From Oscillospiraceae bacterium (GTDB taxonomy: Bacteria; Bacillota_A; Clostridia; Oscillospirales; Ruminococcaceae), in NCBI GenBank assembly GCA_017829075.1, contig JAGAJA010000012.1:55904-119903 (forward strand): a stretch of 64,000 bases of DNA, in the 5' to 3' direction. The notes under the pieces are model-generated. The model worked only from the letters and a program-made list of their open reading frames with translations, searched no databases and was not told where the DNA came from. The position numbers and the translations under genes are program-made. Shown here one piece after another: positions 42,354 to 51,699 of this stretch (position 1 is its first letter; every line of letters starts with the position of its first letter).

Positions 42354-42493
42354 AACATCATTCCCTGAAAATTTAATGCGCCGCAGAAAAGCCGTGCCGC
42401 CTTTGGCAGTTCCTCCGAGCAATTAACCTGATGGTCTAGCCCGGCGGGTAAAAACTGCTGTATCGGCAGCGCCCTGAGCTGTGCGGCGCACAT
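42350..42493 (-). CDS. Possible 47-residue ORF coupled to the GTPase-nuclease gene
   Basis: The gap between acpS and the GTPase gene is one open frame: ATG at 42493, four bases after the acpS stop, to a TGA overlapping the GTPase start (TTATGA). It has three Cys and starts MCAAQLRALPIQQFLP. I recognise no family and the ribosome site is weak. tet(M) genes are known to carry short leader peptides, so a leader or coupling role is possible. It could also be chance. Confidence 0.3.
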   Translation of the reverse strand: MCAAQLRALPIQQFLPAGLDHQVNCSEELPKAARLFCGALNFQGMML

Positions 42494-42497
42494 ATTT

Positions 42498-42878
42498 TTA
42501 TTGCCTGTTGATAATGACCGTTGCCGAGGCATACTGCTTGCAGTGCGCAACGGACAGATTGAAAACGTATTTCTCCCTTTCTTCGAGCATTTTCGCGCGC
42601 CCGGTCGTAATAATAAAAGGCGAGCCCAGCCTGTCACGAAGAATTGAGATCTCCTGCGGACGTATAATGCGGAAGCATGTGCCGATCGCCTTTGCAAACG
42701 CGACCTTTGCGCAGTAATTCTCGGCGATAAGCTCAGTTGAAAGCTTATGCGACACAAGAAAACGAATTTCGTCAGCGGAAAAATACTTTGCGAGGAACTT
42801 AGGATTTCTTGCGGCACGGCGAATTCTTTTCAGTTCAATGATATTCGTGCCTACCCGTAAAAAAACATTAGCAGCCAT
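42498..42878 (-). CDS. acpS: AcpS-like holo-[acyl-carrier-protein] synthase lacking both metal ligands
   Basis: The 126-residue protein follows the AcpS pattern over its length: VGTNIIELKRI, LAKYFSADEIRF, YCAKVAFAKAIGT, ISILRDRLGSPFI and LSVAHCKQYASATVI. AcpS moves 4'-phosphopantetheine from CoA to acyl carrier protein using magnesium held by Asp in GTDIxE and Glu in AAKEAxxKA. Here these are Asn (GTNI) and Val (AKVA), so normal activity is doubtful. It may be a decayed gene, a pseudoenzyme or a paralog with another role. It overlaps the membrane-protein gene by 11 bp and precedes the GTPase-nuclease. Confidence 0.8.
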   Translation of the reverse strand: MAANVFLRVGTNIIELKRIRRAARNPKFLAKYFSADEIRFLVSHKLSTELIAENYCAKVAFAKAIGTCFRIIRPQEISILRDRLGSPFIITTGRAKMLEEREKYVFNLSVAHCKQYASATVIINRQ

Positions 42879-43383
42879 TCTGTCTGAGCTTTACGCGGAG
42901 CATATTGGGCAGCTCCTGCGTAATTGCCTCCCTCATTTTTTCGTTCGGATTGAAGATCAGCTTTACCTTTCCGTAGTCGCTGTGGTTCACGATAAGATAG
43001 TATGAGTCGGTTTCTGAGCCTGTATATGCGTGAACGGTGGCGTCAACATTTACGTCATGGTCGGAAGGGTAGGGAGCAAATTCATCTGCCTTGGAAACAT
43101 CAACGGTTATCATGCGCTTGCGCTTGCGCCTGCCAATGATCTTGTCAATGTCCATTTCGTTGTTGGTCAGAATGTATTCGTATTCAACATTGAAGTTACC
43201 CAGCAGCCACACGCCGCCGCCGAGTACCAGTACTGCAAAGATGACCATTGTAAACATTCCCATCATTGCAAGGTACATGAAGAATGAAGCAATGAGCAGC
43301 GCACCTGCCGAGATCAATATTTTTTTTGCTGTATCAGCGCCGCTGCGCCGTTTTTCTACAAGCTGTTCTGCTATATTATCCAT
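42868..43383 (-). CDS. Membrane protein, DUF6106-like
   Basis: The 171-residue protein has a short polar N-terminus (MDNIAEQLVEKR), two hydrophobic segments between about 20 and 65, then a cytoplasmic domain with FNVEYEYILTNNEMDIDKIIGRRKRKRM and a C-terminal KVKLIFNPNEKMREAI. I think this is a DUF6106-type protein of clostridia, whose function is unknown. It heads the minus-strand cluster, with its own promoter at 43441-43469, and overlaps acpS by 11 bp. Confidence 0.6.
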   Translation of the reverse strand: MDNIAEQLVEKRRSGADTAKKILISAGALLIASFFMYLAMMGMFTMVIFAVLVLGGGVWLLGNFNVEYEYILTNNEMDIDKIIGRRKRKRMITVDVSKADEFAPYPSDHDVNVDATVHAYTGSETDSYYLIVNHSDYGKVKLIFNPNEKMREAITQELPNMLRVKLRQNGC

Positions 43384-43440
43384 TATTACTCCTTAATGAA
43401 AAAATATTCCTGCGGGTTTGTCCGCATAATCAATATTTAA

Positions 43441-43469
43441 ATTCTACCACAAATGATATAAAAAATCAA
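43441..43469 (-). promoter_or_regulatory. Promoter of the DUF6106/acpS/GTPase-nuclease cluster
   Basis: Minus strand: TTGATT (43469-43464), 17 bp, TAGAAT (43446-43441). Confidence 0.65.
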
Positions 43470-43561
43470 TAGGTTTTTTATCTATTTCGCATAATTTTCA
43501 GAGTAAAAGTCAGAAGTTTTTATAATCACCAAAAAATTTGAAGATAATTTGAAGATATGTG

Positions 43562-43590
43562 TTGCAATTCCCGCAAAATTTTGATATAAT
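43562..43590 (+). promoter_or_regulatory. Promoter of proBA
   Basis: TTGCAA (43562-43567), 17 bp, TATAAT (43585-43590). Confidence 0.8.
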
Positions 43591-43664
43591 ATATAATGTA
43601 CGTTTATGTGCAGGTGTAGAATGCCGGCGTGCGTATACAAACAGAACCGGAAAGAGGGTTCCCC

Positions 43665-44450
43665 ATGAAAGATTTTGAGAACAAGAAACGAATTGTAATA
43701 AAGGTTGGCAGTTCCACGCTAGCCTATCCGACTGGACATCTGAATATCAGAAAGTGCCAGCATCTTATTGAGGTCATGTCGGATATCAAGAACTCCGGCA
43801 GGGAGATAATTTTTGTCACCTCCGGAGCTCAGGGCGTTGGCGCGGCTCAGGCAGGACTTACCAGCAAACCAACAGATATGCCTGGAAAACAGGCTTGCGC
43901 GGCGATCGGTCAGTCTGAGCTGATGACGTTTTACAGTGAAACATTTGGCAAATACAACCACAAGGTCGCTCAGCTCCTCCTGACAAGAGATGTTATTTCA
44001 AACAAGGAACGCAAGACTAACGTTATAAACACATTCAACCGTTTGTTTGAGATGAAGGTAATACCTATCATTAATGCAAACGACGCAATCTCGATAAAAC
44101 AGCTCGATTTTGACGAGAACGACACGCTTTCCGCGATAGTTGCGTCCTTGTGCGAAGCGGATCTGCTGGTTATGCTGACGGACGTTGACGGACTTTATGA
44201 CGGCGACCCGAAGCAGCCGGGTTCAAAGCTTATTCCTGTGGTAGAGAAGATAACGCCTGAAATAATTTCAGCGGCTCAGGGCGCAGGAAGTGCTCTTGGT
44301 ACCGGCGGAATGCTGACGAAGATCGAAGCGGCTCAGATCGCTACCGAAGAGGGAATTGACACGGTAATTATCGGAAATCAGGATCCCGATCTCCTGTATG
44401 AGCTTTTCGAGGGAGAGCCTGTATGTACATATTTCAAGGCGGTCAAGTGA
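43665..44450 (+). CDS. proB: Glutamate 5-kinase
   Basis: The 261-residue amino-acid kinase phosphorylates glutamate to gamma-glutamyl phosphate, the first step of proline synthesis. It shows KRIVIKVGSSTL, FVTSGAQGVG, PIINANDAIS, FDENDTLSAIVA and GTGGMLTKIEAA. There is no C-terminal PUA domain, as in many Firmicutes. The ATG after AGAGGG (43653-43658) is preferred to an upstream start 36 bp away. proA follows after 15 bp. No T-box leader is seen upstream. Confidence 0.95.
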   Translation: MKDFENKKRIVIKVGSSTLAYPTGHLNIRKCQHLIEVMSDIKNSGREIIFVTSGAQGVGAAQAGLTSKPTDMPGKQACAAIGQSELMTFYSETFGKYNHKVAQLLLTRDVISNKERKTNVINTFNRLFEMKVIPIINANDAISIKQLDFDENDTLSAIVASLCEADLLVMLTDVDGLYDGDPKQPGSKLIPVVEKITPEIISAAQGAGSALGTGGMLTKIEAAQIATEEGIDTVIIGNQDPDLLYELFEGEPVCTYFKAVK

Positions 44451-44465
44451 CAGAAAGAGGTTAGT

Positions 44466-45710
44466 ATGGAATATATCGAACAACTGGGCGCAAATGCAAA
44501 GGCTGCTGAGCCGGAGATCTCTGCGCTTGGAACAAAGGATAAGAACAGAGCGCTCGCGGCGATTTCCGCTGCTCTTCGCTCCCATGTTACCCAGATAATC
44601 GGAGCAAATCAGCTTGATATCGAAACGGCGCGGAAAAATGGAATGTCCGAAGCCATGATCGACCGACTGACACTTACAGAAGTCCGCATTTCCGGTATGG
44701 CGGACGGCGTGGACAAGGTGATCTCACTGCCCGACCCTATCGGCGAGGTCATCGGAGGAAACGATCTTCCGAACGGACTTCATGTAGTAAAGAAGCGCGT
44801 TCCAATCGGCACGATCGGAATTATTTTCGAGTCGCGCCCGAATGTCACGGTTGACGCGGCGGCATTGTGCTTTAAGGCTGGAAACACCGTTATTCTCCGC
44901 GGCGGCAGTGATGCGATCAATTCTAATAAGGCTCTTGTGAACCTCATGAGAGAGGCGCTGAAAAGCTGTGGTTGCAATGAAAACGCAGTCCAGCTTGTGG
45001 AGGACACTTCCCGCGATGTCGCAAATGCGATGATGAAGCTGAATAAATACATCGACCTGCTCATTCCGAGGGGCGGAGGCGGACTAATCCGCGCGGTAAT
45101 CGAGAATTCCACGATCCCGGTTATCCAGACCGGCGAGGGCAACTGCCACGTTTATGTTGACGAAAGCGCTGATATCGACATGGCGGTGGAAATAATCAAC
45201 AATGCAAAGACCCAGCGCCCTTCCGTCTGCAATGCGATCGAGAATATCCTTGTACACGAAAAGGCAGCGCCGGAGTTGTTCCGGAAACTTTCCGAAAAGT
45301 GGCAGGGAAAGGTCGCGATACGCGGAGATGAAGCCACTTCGAAGCTTGTGGAAGTGGAGAAGCTCGCAGATGATACTGACTACGCGACAGAGTTCCTTGA
45401 TTACCGCATAGCTTCAAAGGTAGTAAAGAGTATAGACGAGGCTATCGCCCACATCAACCGCTTTGGCACGAAGCACAGCGAGTGCATTGTCACCGAAAGC
45501 CTGCGCAGCGCCGATCTGTTTCAGCAGCGAGTTGACGCGGCGGCAGTGTATGTGAATGCAAGCACACGATTTACGGACGGGTTTGAGTTTGGACTGGGCG
45601 CGGAGATAGGCATTTCCACCCAGAAACTCCACGCAAGAGGCCCCATGGGACTTGAAGCGCTCACCACCTATAAGTATCTGATAAACGGAAACGGTCAGAT
45701 ACGCAGTTAA
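44466..45710 (+). CDS. proA: Gamma-glutamyl phosphate reductase
   Basis: The 414-residue NADPH-dependent enzyme reduces gamma-glutamyl phosphate to glutamate semialdehyde, the second step of proline synthesis. The aldehyde-dehydrogenase fold is clear: [39 protein letters not shown], and the catalytic Cys in [11 protein letters not shown]-terminal signature [20 protein letters not shown] is complete. It is cotranscribed with proB and the next membrane gene. Confidence 0.96.
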   Translation: MEYIEQLGANAKAAEPEISALGTKDKNRALAAISAALRSHVTQIIGANQLDIETARKNGMSEAMIDRLTLTEVRISGMADGVDKVISLPDPIGEVIGGNDLPNGLHVVKKRVPIGTIGIIFESRPNVTVDAAALCFKAGNTVILRGGSDAINSNKALVNLMREALKSCGCNENAVQLVEDTSRDVANAMMKLNKYIDLLIPRGGGGLIRAVIENSTIPVIQTGEGNCHVYVDESADIDMAVEIINNAKTQRPSVCNAIENILVHEKAAPELFRKLSEKWQGKVAIRGDEATSKLVEVEKLADDTDYATEFLDYRIASKVVKSIDEAIAHINRFGTKHSECIVTESLRSADLFQQRVDAAAVYVNASTRFTDGFEFGLGAEIGISTQKLHARGPMGLEALTTYKYLINGNGQIRS

Positions 45711-45722
45711 AAAGAGGTTTTT

Positions 45723-46550
45723 ATGGCAAAAAAGAAAAAGCATTCCGCTCAAAATCAGCAGCCGCAGGGCGAGCGGGTAATAAATCAGCTTTTCGGCTCG
45801 CTTGAGCAGGAGCCGGATATCGAAAGCGATATCGCGGAGCTTGGAGGCAGCTCAGAAGCAGAGCAGACAGAGCCTGTCAAGCAGAAAAAGAGCAGATTTT
45901 TCTTCGGCTTTGCGGTTTTCGTTATTATTATGGCTGTCATCGGAGTTATTTCGTCTGTGCAGTTTGTTGCGAATGTGACCGCAAATCTGCTGGATAACAC
46001 GTCGCTCAAAAACGAGTTCGCCGCGTTTATTTTTCCAGTGGTGGTAAACGATATTGCGCCGTTTGAGGAGGCGGACGAGATCCCGGATTCCTCCAAGATC
46101 TCCTGCGCGATCTGGAATATCCTGCTGAACAGTGACACCTCACAGTTTGAGCGTGACGAGGGTACGGGTCTTTCCATTCCGGAATACAATGTCAATGCGT
46201 CCTGCCGTGAGCTGTTCGGTTCGTCAGTGTCCCTTGAGCACCAGACGGTAGGCACTGCGGAAGTTCGTTTCACCTACAACGAGGATACTCACACCTACAC
46301 CGCTAACAAGAATATACGTTATCTCACCTACTCACCGCAGATAGTGAGCATTGAAGAGGACGGAGAAGTTTATACAGTAGTTGTTGGATATCTGCCGCCG
46401 ACGGTTGCTGCGGTAGCAGGTATAAGCGGACTTCAGGCTCAGCCTGAGAAGTATATGGAATACACCATCAGCCGCTGGGACGGCAAGGACACACTGATGT
46501 CCGTGCGGTTCAGCGATTATCAGCCGGAAACCTCCGAAGTCGCTGAATAA
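45723..46550 (+). CDS. Membrane-anchored protein of unknown function, in the proBA operon
   Basis: The 275-residue product has a Lys/Gln-rich cytoplasmic start (MAKKKKHSAQNQQ), one membrane segment near residues 58-82, and a 190-residue extracytoplasmic domain of mixed strands (TAEVRFTYNEDTHTYTANK). I recognise no family. It begins 12 bp after proA, with AAAGAGG before its ATG, but a link to proline synthesis is not evident. A fresh promoter follows for pheST. Confidence 0.5.
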   Translation: MAKKKKHSAQNQQPQGERVINQLFGSLEQEPDIESDIAELGGSSEAEQTEPVKQKKSRFFFGFAVFVIIMAVIGVISSVQFVANVTANLLDNTSLKNEFAAFIFPVVVNDIAPFEEADEIPDSSKISCAIWNILLNSDTSQFERDEGTGLSIPEYNVNASCRELFGSSVSLEHQTVGTAEVRFTYNEDTHTYTANKNIRYLTYSPQIVSIEEDGEVYTVVVGYLPPTVAAVAGISGLQAQPEKYMEYTISRWDGKDTLMSVRFSDYQPETSEVAE

Positions 46551-46567
46551 TTAATTCAAACCGGCAC

Positions 46568-46596
46568 TTGAAATTTTTTCAATGCTGTGATATAAT
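46568..46596 (+). promoter_or_regulatory. Promoter of pheST
   Basis: TTGAAA (46568-46573), 17 bp, TATAAT (46591-46596). The leader is about 120 nt with hairpins CCGGAG-TAGTT-CTCCGG and GCGTGAT-AA-ATTACGC; no T-box sequence is visible. Confidence 0.8.
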
Positions 46597-46723
46597 GATA
46601 AAAGCGTGTATTTTAGGTTACAAAAAACTGGTAAATTATTCCGGAGTAGTTCTCCGGCAAATAATAAAAGGCGTGATAAATTACGCTGAAATATTCCGAA
46701 CAGGGAAGGATTGATCAACACTC

Positions 46724-47743
46724 ATGAAAGAACAGTTACAGGCAATTAAAGAGGAAGCGCTCAACGCGGTAAAAAGCTGCGCGGATATGAAGGAGATCGA
46801 AGCGCTGAGAGTAAAATTTCTTGGCAAAAAGGGCGAGCTTACCGCTATCCTGAAGCAGATGGGCGGACTTTCCGCAGAGGAACGTCCCGTAATCGGACAG
46901 CTTGCAAATGATATCCGCTCCGACATCGAAAACGCGGTAAAGGAAAAGACCGGCGTACTAAAGTCCGCAATGACCGACCTGCGCTTAAAGACAGAAACCG
47001 TGGACGTTACCATGCCCGGCAAGCGCAGACTTATCGCAAAGCGCCACCCCATGAACATAGTGCTGGACGAGCTTAAGTCCATATTCCTCGGCATGGGCTA
47101 TACAGTTGTTGACGGTCCCGAAGTCGAACTTGCTAAATACTGCTTTGACATGCTACTAACCTATGATGGACACCCCGCAAGAGACCCTAACGATACATTC
47201 TACATCAATGACGACGTCCTGCTGAGAACACAGACTTCTTCCGTTCAGATTAGAACCATGCTCAAGCAGAAGCCTCCTATCGCTATCATCAGCCCCGGAC
47301 GCGTATACAGACGCGACGAGGTGGACGGCACACACTCCCCGATATTCCACCAGTGCGAGGGACTTGTCATTGACAAGAAGATAACATTCGCTGACCTCAA
47401 GGGAACCCTCGACACATTCGCAAAGAAGCTTTACGGCGAGGGCATGAAGCTGAAGTTCAGACCGCACCACTTCCCGTACACAGAGCCGAGCTGCGAGATT
47501 GATTTCCAGTGCTTCCGCTGCGGAGGCAAGGGCTGCCCGCTCTGCAAGGGCGAGGGCTGGATCGAGATACTGGGCGCAGGCGTCGTACGTCCCGAGGTGC
47601 TTGAGAACTGCGGCATTGATCCTGAGGAATACAGCGGCTTTGCATTCGGCATAGGCATTGAGCGTATCACGATGCTCCGCTATGAGATCGAAGATATGCG
47701 GCTTCTTTATGAGAATAACATGAAGTTTTTGGAACAGTTCTGA
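46724..47743 (+). CDS. pheS: Phenylalanine-tRNA ligase alpha subunit
   Basis: The 339-residue subunit charges tRNA-Phe together with PheT. It has the N-terminal coiled coil (first 90 residues), class II motif 2 region SPGRVYRRDEVDGTHSPIFH, the Phe-binding FRPHHFPYTEPSCEID, and motif 3 FGIGIERITMLRY. The CFRCGGKGCPLCKGEG cysteines are typical of bacterial PheS. pheT follows after 39 bp. Length is standard. Confidence 0.97.
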   Translation: MKEQLQAIKEEALNAVKSCADMKEIEALRVKFLGKKGELTAILKQMGGLSAEERPVIGQLANDIRSDIENAVKEKTGVLKSAMTDLRLKTETVDVTMPGKRRLIAKRHPMNIVLDELKSIFLGMGYTVVDGPEVELAKYCFDMLLTYDGHPARDPNDTFYINDDVLLRTQTSSVQIRTMLKQKPPIAIISPGRVYRRDEVDGTHSPIFHQCEGLVIDKKITFADLKGTLDTFAKKLYGEGMKLKFRPHHFPYTEPSCEIDFQCFRCGGKGCPLCKGEGWIEILGAGVVRPEVLENCGIDPEEYSGFAFGIGIERITMLRYEIEDMRLLYENNMKFLEQF

Positions 47744-47782
47744 TCTGAAAGCAGTTAATTATACATTAAGGAGAATACAAAA

Positions 47783-50170
47783 GTGGATTTATCAATGAAA
47801 TGGCTTAACGACTATGTTAAAGCCGATATGCCGATAAAGGAATTCTGCGACGGAATGACCATGAGCGGAAGTAAAGTCGAAACCTATGCCGCTCAGGGCG
47901 CTGATATAACGAATGTAGTTGTGGGAAAGTGCGTTGCAATGGAGAAGCACCCTGACGCTGACACCCTCTGGGTTTGCCAGATAGATGTAGGCGGCGAGGC
48001 TCCTATTCAGATCGTGACATCTGCCCAGAACGTGTTCGTGGGGGCATTTGTTCCCGTGGCTTTGAACAACGCAACCTGCTACAACCACAAGGATATGTCC
48101 TACATGAAGATAAAGAAGGGCAAGCTTCGCGGAGTTCCCAGCGAGGGAATGATGTGCTCTTATGAGGAGCTTGGGCTTGAGCTGTCGGACGTTCCCTATA
48201 CAAACGCTGACGGAATACTTATCCTTAACGATGATCCGGAATTCGACAAGATGACTGTTGGAATGGACATTCATGACGCGCTGGGATTCAACGATACCAC
48301 CGTTGAATTCGAGATAACCAACAACCGTCCTGACTGCCTTTCCGTGCTTGGTCTTGCGAGAGAGGCTTCCGCGACCTTTGACCTCCCCCTCAACGTAAAG
48401 GAGCCGGAGTTCAAGGGAATTGACGGCAGCGCAAAGGACTTCATTGACGTTGAAGTACACAACACAAAGCTTTGCTCCCGCTATATGGCGGCAGTTGTAA
48501 AGAATGTAAAGATTGGCCCGTCGCCCCGCTGGATGGCTGAAAGGCTGAAAGCAAGCGGCGTTCGTTCGATCAATAATTTTGTTGATATCACAAACTTCGT
48601 AATGCTGGAATACGGCAATCCGATGCACGCGTTTGACCTTCGCTATGTCGAGGGCGGCAAGATCAATGTCAGAAACGCTCAGCAGGGAGAGAAAATAACA
48701 ATTCTCGACGGTTCAGAGGTAACTCTCAGCCCCGAAATGCTGATCATCGCTGACGAAAAGAAGCCGATCGCAGTTGCCGGAGTTATGGGCGGCGAGTTCA
48801 GCGGAATTATGGAGGACACAAATACGGTTGTATTCGAGTCCGCCTGCTTCGATGGTGTATCCGTCCGCATGACCGCAAAGAAGATCAACAAGCGTACCGA
48901 CGCTTCCTCGCGTTTTGAGAAGGGAATAGACCCGATCAACGCAAAGGCTGCGCTGCTCCGTGCGCTGGAACTGGTGGAGGAGCTTGGCTGCGGCGAAGTC
49001 GTAAGAGAATATATCGACATCGACAATGCAAAGAAAGTTCCTCATACTCTGAAGCATGATCCCGATTGGATCAATGCTCATCTGGGAATAAACATTCCCG
49101 CGGAGGAGCAGGTTGCTATCTTCAAAAAGCTTGGCTTTGGTTACGATAACGGCAGTGTTATTGTACCGAATACAAGAATTGACATCGAGCGCCAGTGCGA
49201 TCTTGCGGAGGAGGTTGCAAGAATTTACGGCTACAACCGCATTCCCTCAACTCTGCCGCACCTTTCTTCCGTTGGCGAGGTAACTCCGCGCCAGCGCTTT
49301 GAGAAGAAAATGGTCGATGTAATGCTCTCTCAGGGCTTCTATGAAACCATGTCTTTCAGCTTCATTTCGCCGCGCTCCTATGAGAAGCTGCGTTTTGACG
49401 ACAGCATGAAGAAGTCGGTAGTGCTTACAAATCCCCTCGGCGAGGATACAAGCGTAATGCGGACAAGTATGCTGCCCTCCCTTATGACGGTGGCTTCCAC
49501 AAATCTGCGTTCCAGAAATCTTGAGGCGCGTTTCTTTGAGGTAGGCAGAATATTCCAGCCCACCGGAGAAAAACTCCCGGCAGAAAGCGATGTTCTCGGA
49601 CTTTGCGCTTACGGCAGTGAGGAGGATTTCTTCACTGTAAAGGGCGTTATAGAGGAGCTTATGGACGCGCTGGTAATTGACGCGCGGTTCGTTCCTGTGA
49701 AGGACAACAAGACCTATCACCCCGGAAGATGTGCGGATATTTATGTCGGCGAGGAAAAGGTCGGCACGATCGGCGAGCTTCACCCGGCTGTTACCGAGGC
49801 TTATGATATTTCCTGCCGCGTATACTGCGCTGAGGTTAACATTCCTAAGCTGTTTGAAGCAAGGGGCGAGGAGCGCAAATACAAGCCGCTTCCCAAGTAC
49901 CCGGCAGTTACGAGAGATCTAAGCCTTGTGTGCGATGACGAGGTGACCTCCGATGATATTATCGCGGTTATCAAGGCAAGCGCAAAGCACCTTGAGAGCG
50001 TTGCGGTATTTGATATGTACAAGGGCGAGCAGGTTCCGGAGGGCAAGAAGAGCCTTTCCTACAAGCTGGTTCTCCGCAAGGACGGCAGCATGACTGACGA
50101 GGAAGCGGACGCAGTTGTTTCAAAGGTGCTGAAAGCTCTTGCCGAAAAGAACATCACACTGAGAGCCTAA
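47783..50170 (+). CDS. pheT: Phenylalanine-tRNA ligase beta subunit
   Basis: The 795-residue subunit starts with GTG after AAGGAG. Domains in order: OB-fold tRNA-binding domain (about 40-150, GKCVAMEKHPDADTLWVCQI), B3/B4 editing domain (about 210-390, NRPDCLSVLGLAREASATFD is shared start), B5 (about 400-470), the class II-like core and a C-terminal FDX-ACB anticodon-binding domain (YKPLPKYPAVTRDLSLVCDD). It forms the tetramer with PheS. Confidence 0.97.
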   Translation: MDLSMKWLNDYVKADMPIKEFCDGMTMSGSKVETYAAQGADITNVVVGKCVAMEKHPDADTLWVCQIDVGGEAPIQIVTSAQNVFVGAFVPVALNNATCYNHKDMSYMKIKKGKLRGVPSEGMMCSYEELGLELSDVPYTNADGILILNDDPEFDKMTVGMDIHDALGFNDTTVEFEITNNRPDCLSVLGLAREASATFDLPLNVKEPEFKGIDGSAKDFIDVEVHNTKLCSRYMAAVVKNVKIGPSPRWMAERLKASGVRSINNFVDITNFVMLEYGNPMHAFDLRYVEGGKINVRNAQQGEKITILDGSEVTLSPEMLIIADEKKPIAVAGVMGGEFSGIMEDTNTVVFESACFDGVSVRMTAKKINKRTDASSRFEKGIDPINAKAALLRALELVEELGCGEVVREYIDIDNAKKVPHTLKHDPDWINAHLGINIPAEEQVAIFKKLGFGYDNGSVIVPNTRIDIERQCDLAEEVARIYGYNRIPSTLPHLSSVGEVTPRQRFEKKMVDVMLSQGFYETMSFSFISPRSYEKLRFDDSMKKSVVLTNPLGEDTSVMRTSMLPSLMTVASTNLRSRNLEARFFEVGRIFQPTGEKLPAESDVLGLCAYGSEEDFFTVKGVIEELMDALVIDARFVPVKDNKTYHPGRCADIYVGEEKVGTIGELHPAVTEAYDISCRVYCAEVNIPKLFEARGEERKYKPLPKYPAVTRDLSLVCDDEVTSDDIIAVIKASAKHLESVAVFDMYKGEQVPEGKKSLSYKLVLRKDGSMTDEEADAVVSKVLKALAEKNITLRA

Positions 50171-50182
50171 GGAGGATATCTA

Positions 50183-51619
50183 ATGTCACATAAAATCAGA
50201 AAAATCGCCGCAGCTTCTGTTGCAGTTGTTTGCGCTGCTTCCATGTGCGGCTGCTCCGATACTGGATATATCGGAACTATAAACGGAATTCAGATTCCCA
50301 CCGGAATGTATATCTACAATATCGCTTTTCCGGGATATGATGAGGCATACGGCAAAATTGAGGAGGAAATGTCCGCTGATACAGAAGCGGAAATAACCGT
50401 TTTCACAGAAAACATTGAGGGAAAGCCTGCTTCTCAGTGGTTAAAGGATTATGCCCTCGAAAGCCTCAAACGCTATGTAGCGGTCGAAACATTGTTTGAT
50501 GAGTACGAACTGTCGCTTTCCGAGGAGGATAAGCAGGCAATAAACGACTATATCAGTACGCTTGATGACGATCTCGGATATTATGCAATGTACTATGGCA
50601 TTGAGGAAAGCACATTCGGTGAGCACTATGAGAATATGGGCATCGGAAAAAGCTCTCTGCGCAGCTTGAGTGAGAATGGCTACAAGGAGAATTACGTTTT
50701 CATGCACGTTTACGGCGCTGATGGTCTTACCCCGGTGACCGATGATGAGATAAACAGCTATATCACCGAGAATTACGCTGCTGTAAAGCTGCTGAAGCTT
50801 GATTTCACTGATTATCAGGGTATCAGCCTTAAGGACGAAAAGGATATTCAGGCCGTAAAGGATCTTGCCCAGAGCTATGCAGACCGTTTCAATGCCGGAG
50901 AGAGCTGGGTAGATATTCAGTATGACTATGATTTAAGACAGGCTCAGTTTGACGCATGGCTTGACGCAGAGGACAAGTTCGCAGAGGAGCATTCCGAAAC
51001 GAGCGAGGAGTCCGCTTCTGAAGAAGAAGTAACTTCCGATACATCTTCCGAAGCAGAGAGTGAAACATCAGAAACTACCACCTCTGACGCATCGGCAGCA
51101 GAGGATTCTGAAACAACAGAATCAGGCGCAGAAGAATCTACTTCGGAGGAAGCTCTTCCCACAGAGTCTGCTGAGGAAGCTCCCGCACAGACAGCGTCCA
51201 CAAAGCCGGTAGTTTCCACCGACAACGCTGAGTATGACGCTTATGTTCAGGCTGCGATCGACGCTGCAACCGCAGAGAAAAAGGAAAGCGCAGACGAATG
51301 CGATCAGTTTATAGGAAAGGAAAGCTCTTCCCTTGACGAAGACCTTACCGAATATATCTGGAATACAGCAGCCGATGGAAAAGCGACTATATTTACCGAT
51401 GATGAGAGCGGTAATTCAATTTATGTCGTTGTCCGTGAGGACGTCACCACAAAGGACAAGTGGAAGGAATCCCAGAACGAAAGCCTGCTTCATCTGATGA
51501 AGGAAGACGCCTTTGAGGAGCTTCTCAAGAGCACATACGAGAGCTATTCCGTTGAAATGGACAGCTATCTCGTTGACACCAAGTATGCTCCCGAAAAGCT
51601 CAAGGGCATAGGCAAGTAA
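50183..51619 (+). CDS. PrsA/SurA-like lipoprotein with acidic insertion
   Basis: The 478-residue product has a lipoprotein signal with lipobox MCGC (about residues 22-25), so it should be anchored outside the membrane. Helical chaperone-like segments resemble SurA/PrsA N-domains (VTDDEINSYITENY). A stretch of about 75 residues of Ser, Glu, Thr and Asp (residues about 272-345) interrupts the region where a parvulin domain would be, and no rotamase motif is clear. It may help fold exported proteins, without proof. It follows pheT by 12 bp and ends before a probable terminator. Confidence 0.6.
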   Translation: MSHKIRKIAAASVAVVCAASMCGCSDTGYIGTINGIQIPTGMYIYNIAFPGYDEAYGKIEEEMSADTEAEITVFTENIEGKPASQWLKDYALESLKRYVAVETLFDEYELSLSEEDKQAINDYISTLDDDLGYYAMYYGIEESTFGEHYENMGIGKSSLRSLSENGYKENYVFMHVYGADGLTPVTDDEINSYITENYAAVKLLKLDFTDYQGISLKDEKDIQAVKDLAQSYADRFNAGESWVDIQYDYDLRQAQFDAWLDAEDKFAEEHSETSEESASEEEVTSDTSSEAESETSETTTSDASAAEDSETTESGAEESTSEEALPTESAEEAPAQTASTKPVVSTDNAEYDAYVQAAIDAATAEKKESADECDQFIGKESSSLDEDLTEYIWNTAADGKATIFTDDESGNSIYVVVREDVTTKDKWKESQNESLLHLMKEDAFEELLKSTYESYSVEMDSYLVDTKYAPEKLKGIGK

Positions 51620-51641
51620 ATTAGACAGACCCGATCAAGCC

Positions 51642-51674
51642 AACCGCCAGCGTTATGCCGGCGGCTGGTTTTTT
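51642..51674 (+). terminator. Probable terminator after the PrsA-like gene
   Basis: AACCGCC-a-GC pairs with GC-GGC-t-GGTT, with two bulges, and runs into TTTTTT at 51669-51674. The ABC-F gene starts 26 bp later. Confidence 0.6.
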
Positions 51675-51699
51675 GATAGACAGAAAATTTGGAGATAAT

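Noticed and set aside
43591..43664. T-box or other long leader before proB
   Set aside because: Only about 70 nt separate the -10 box from the start, with no conserved elements.
46603..46723. T-box leader before pheST
   Set aside because: No T-box sequence or specifier loop is visible; the 120-nt leader has two short hairpins only.
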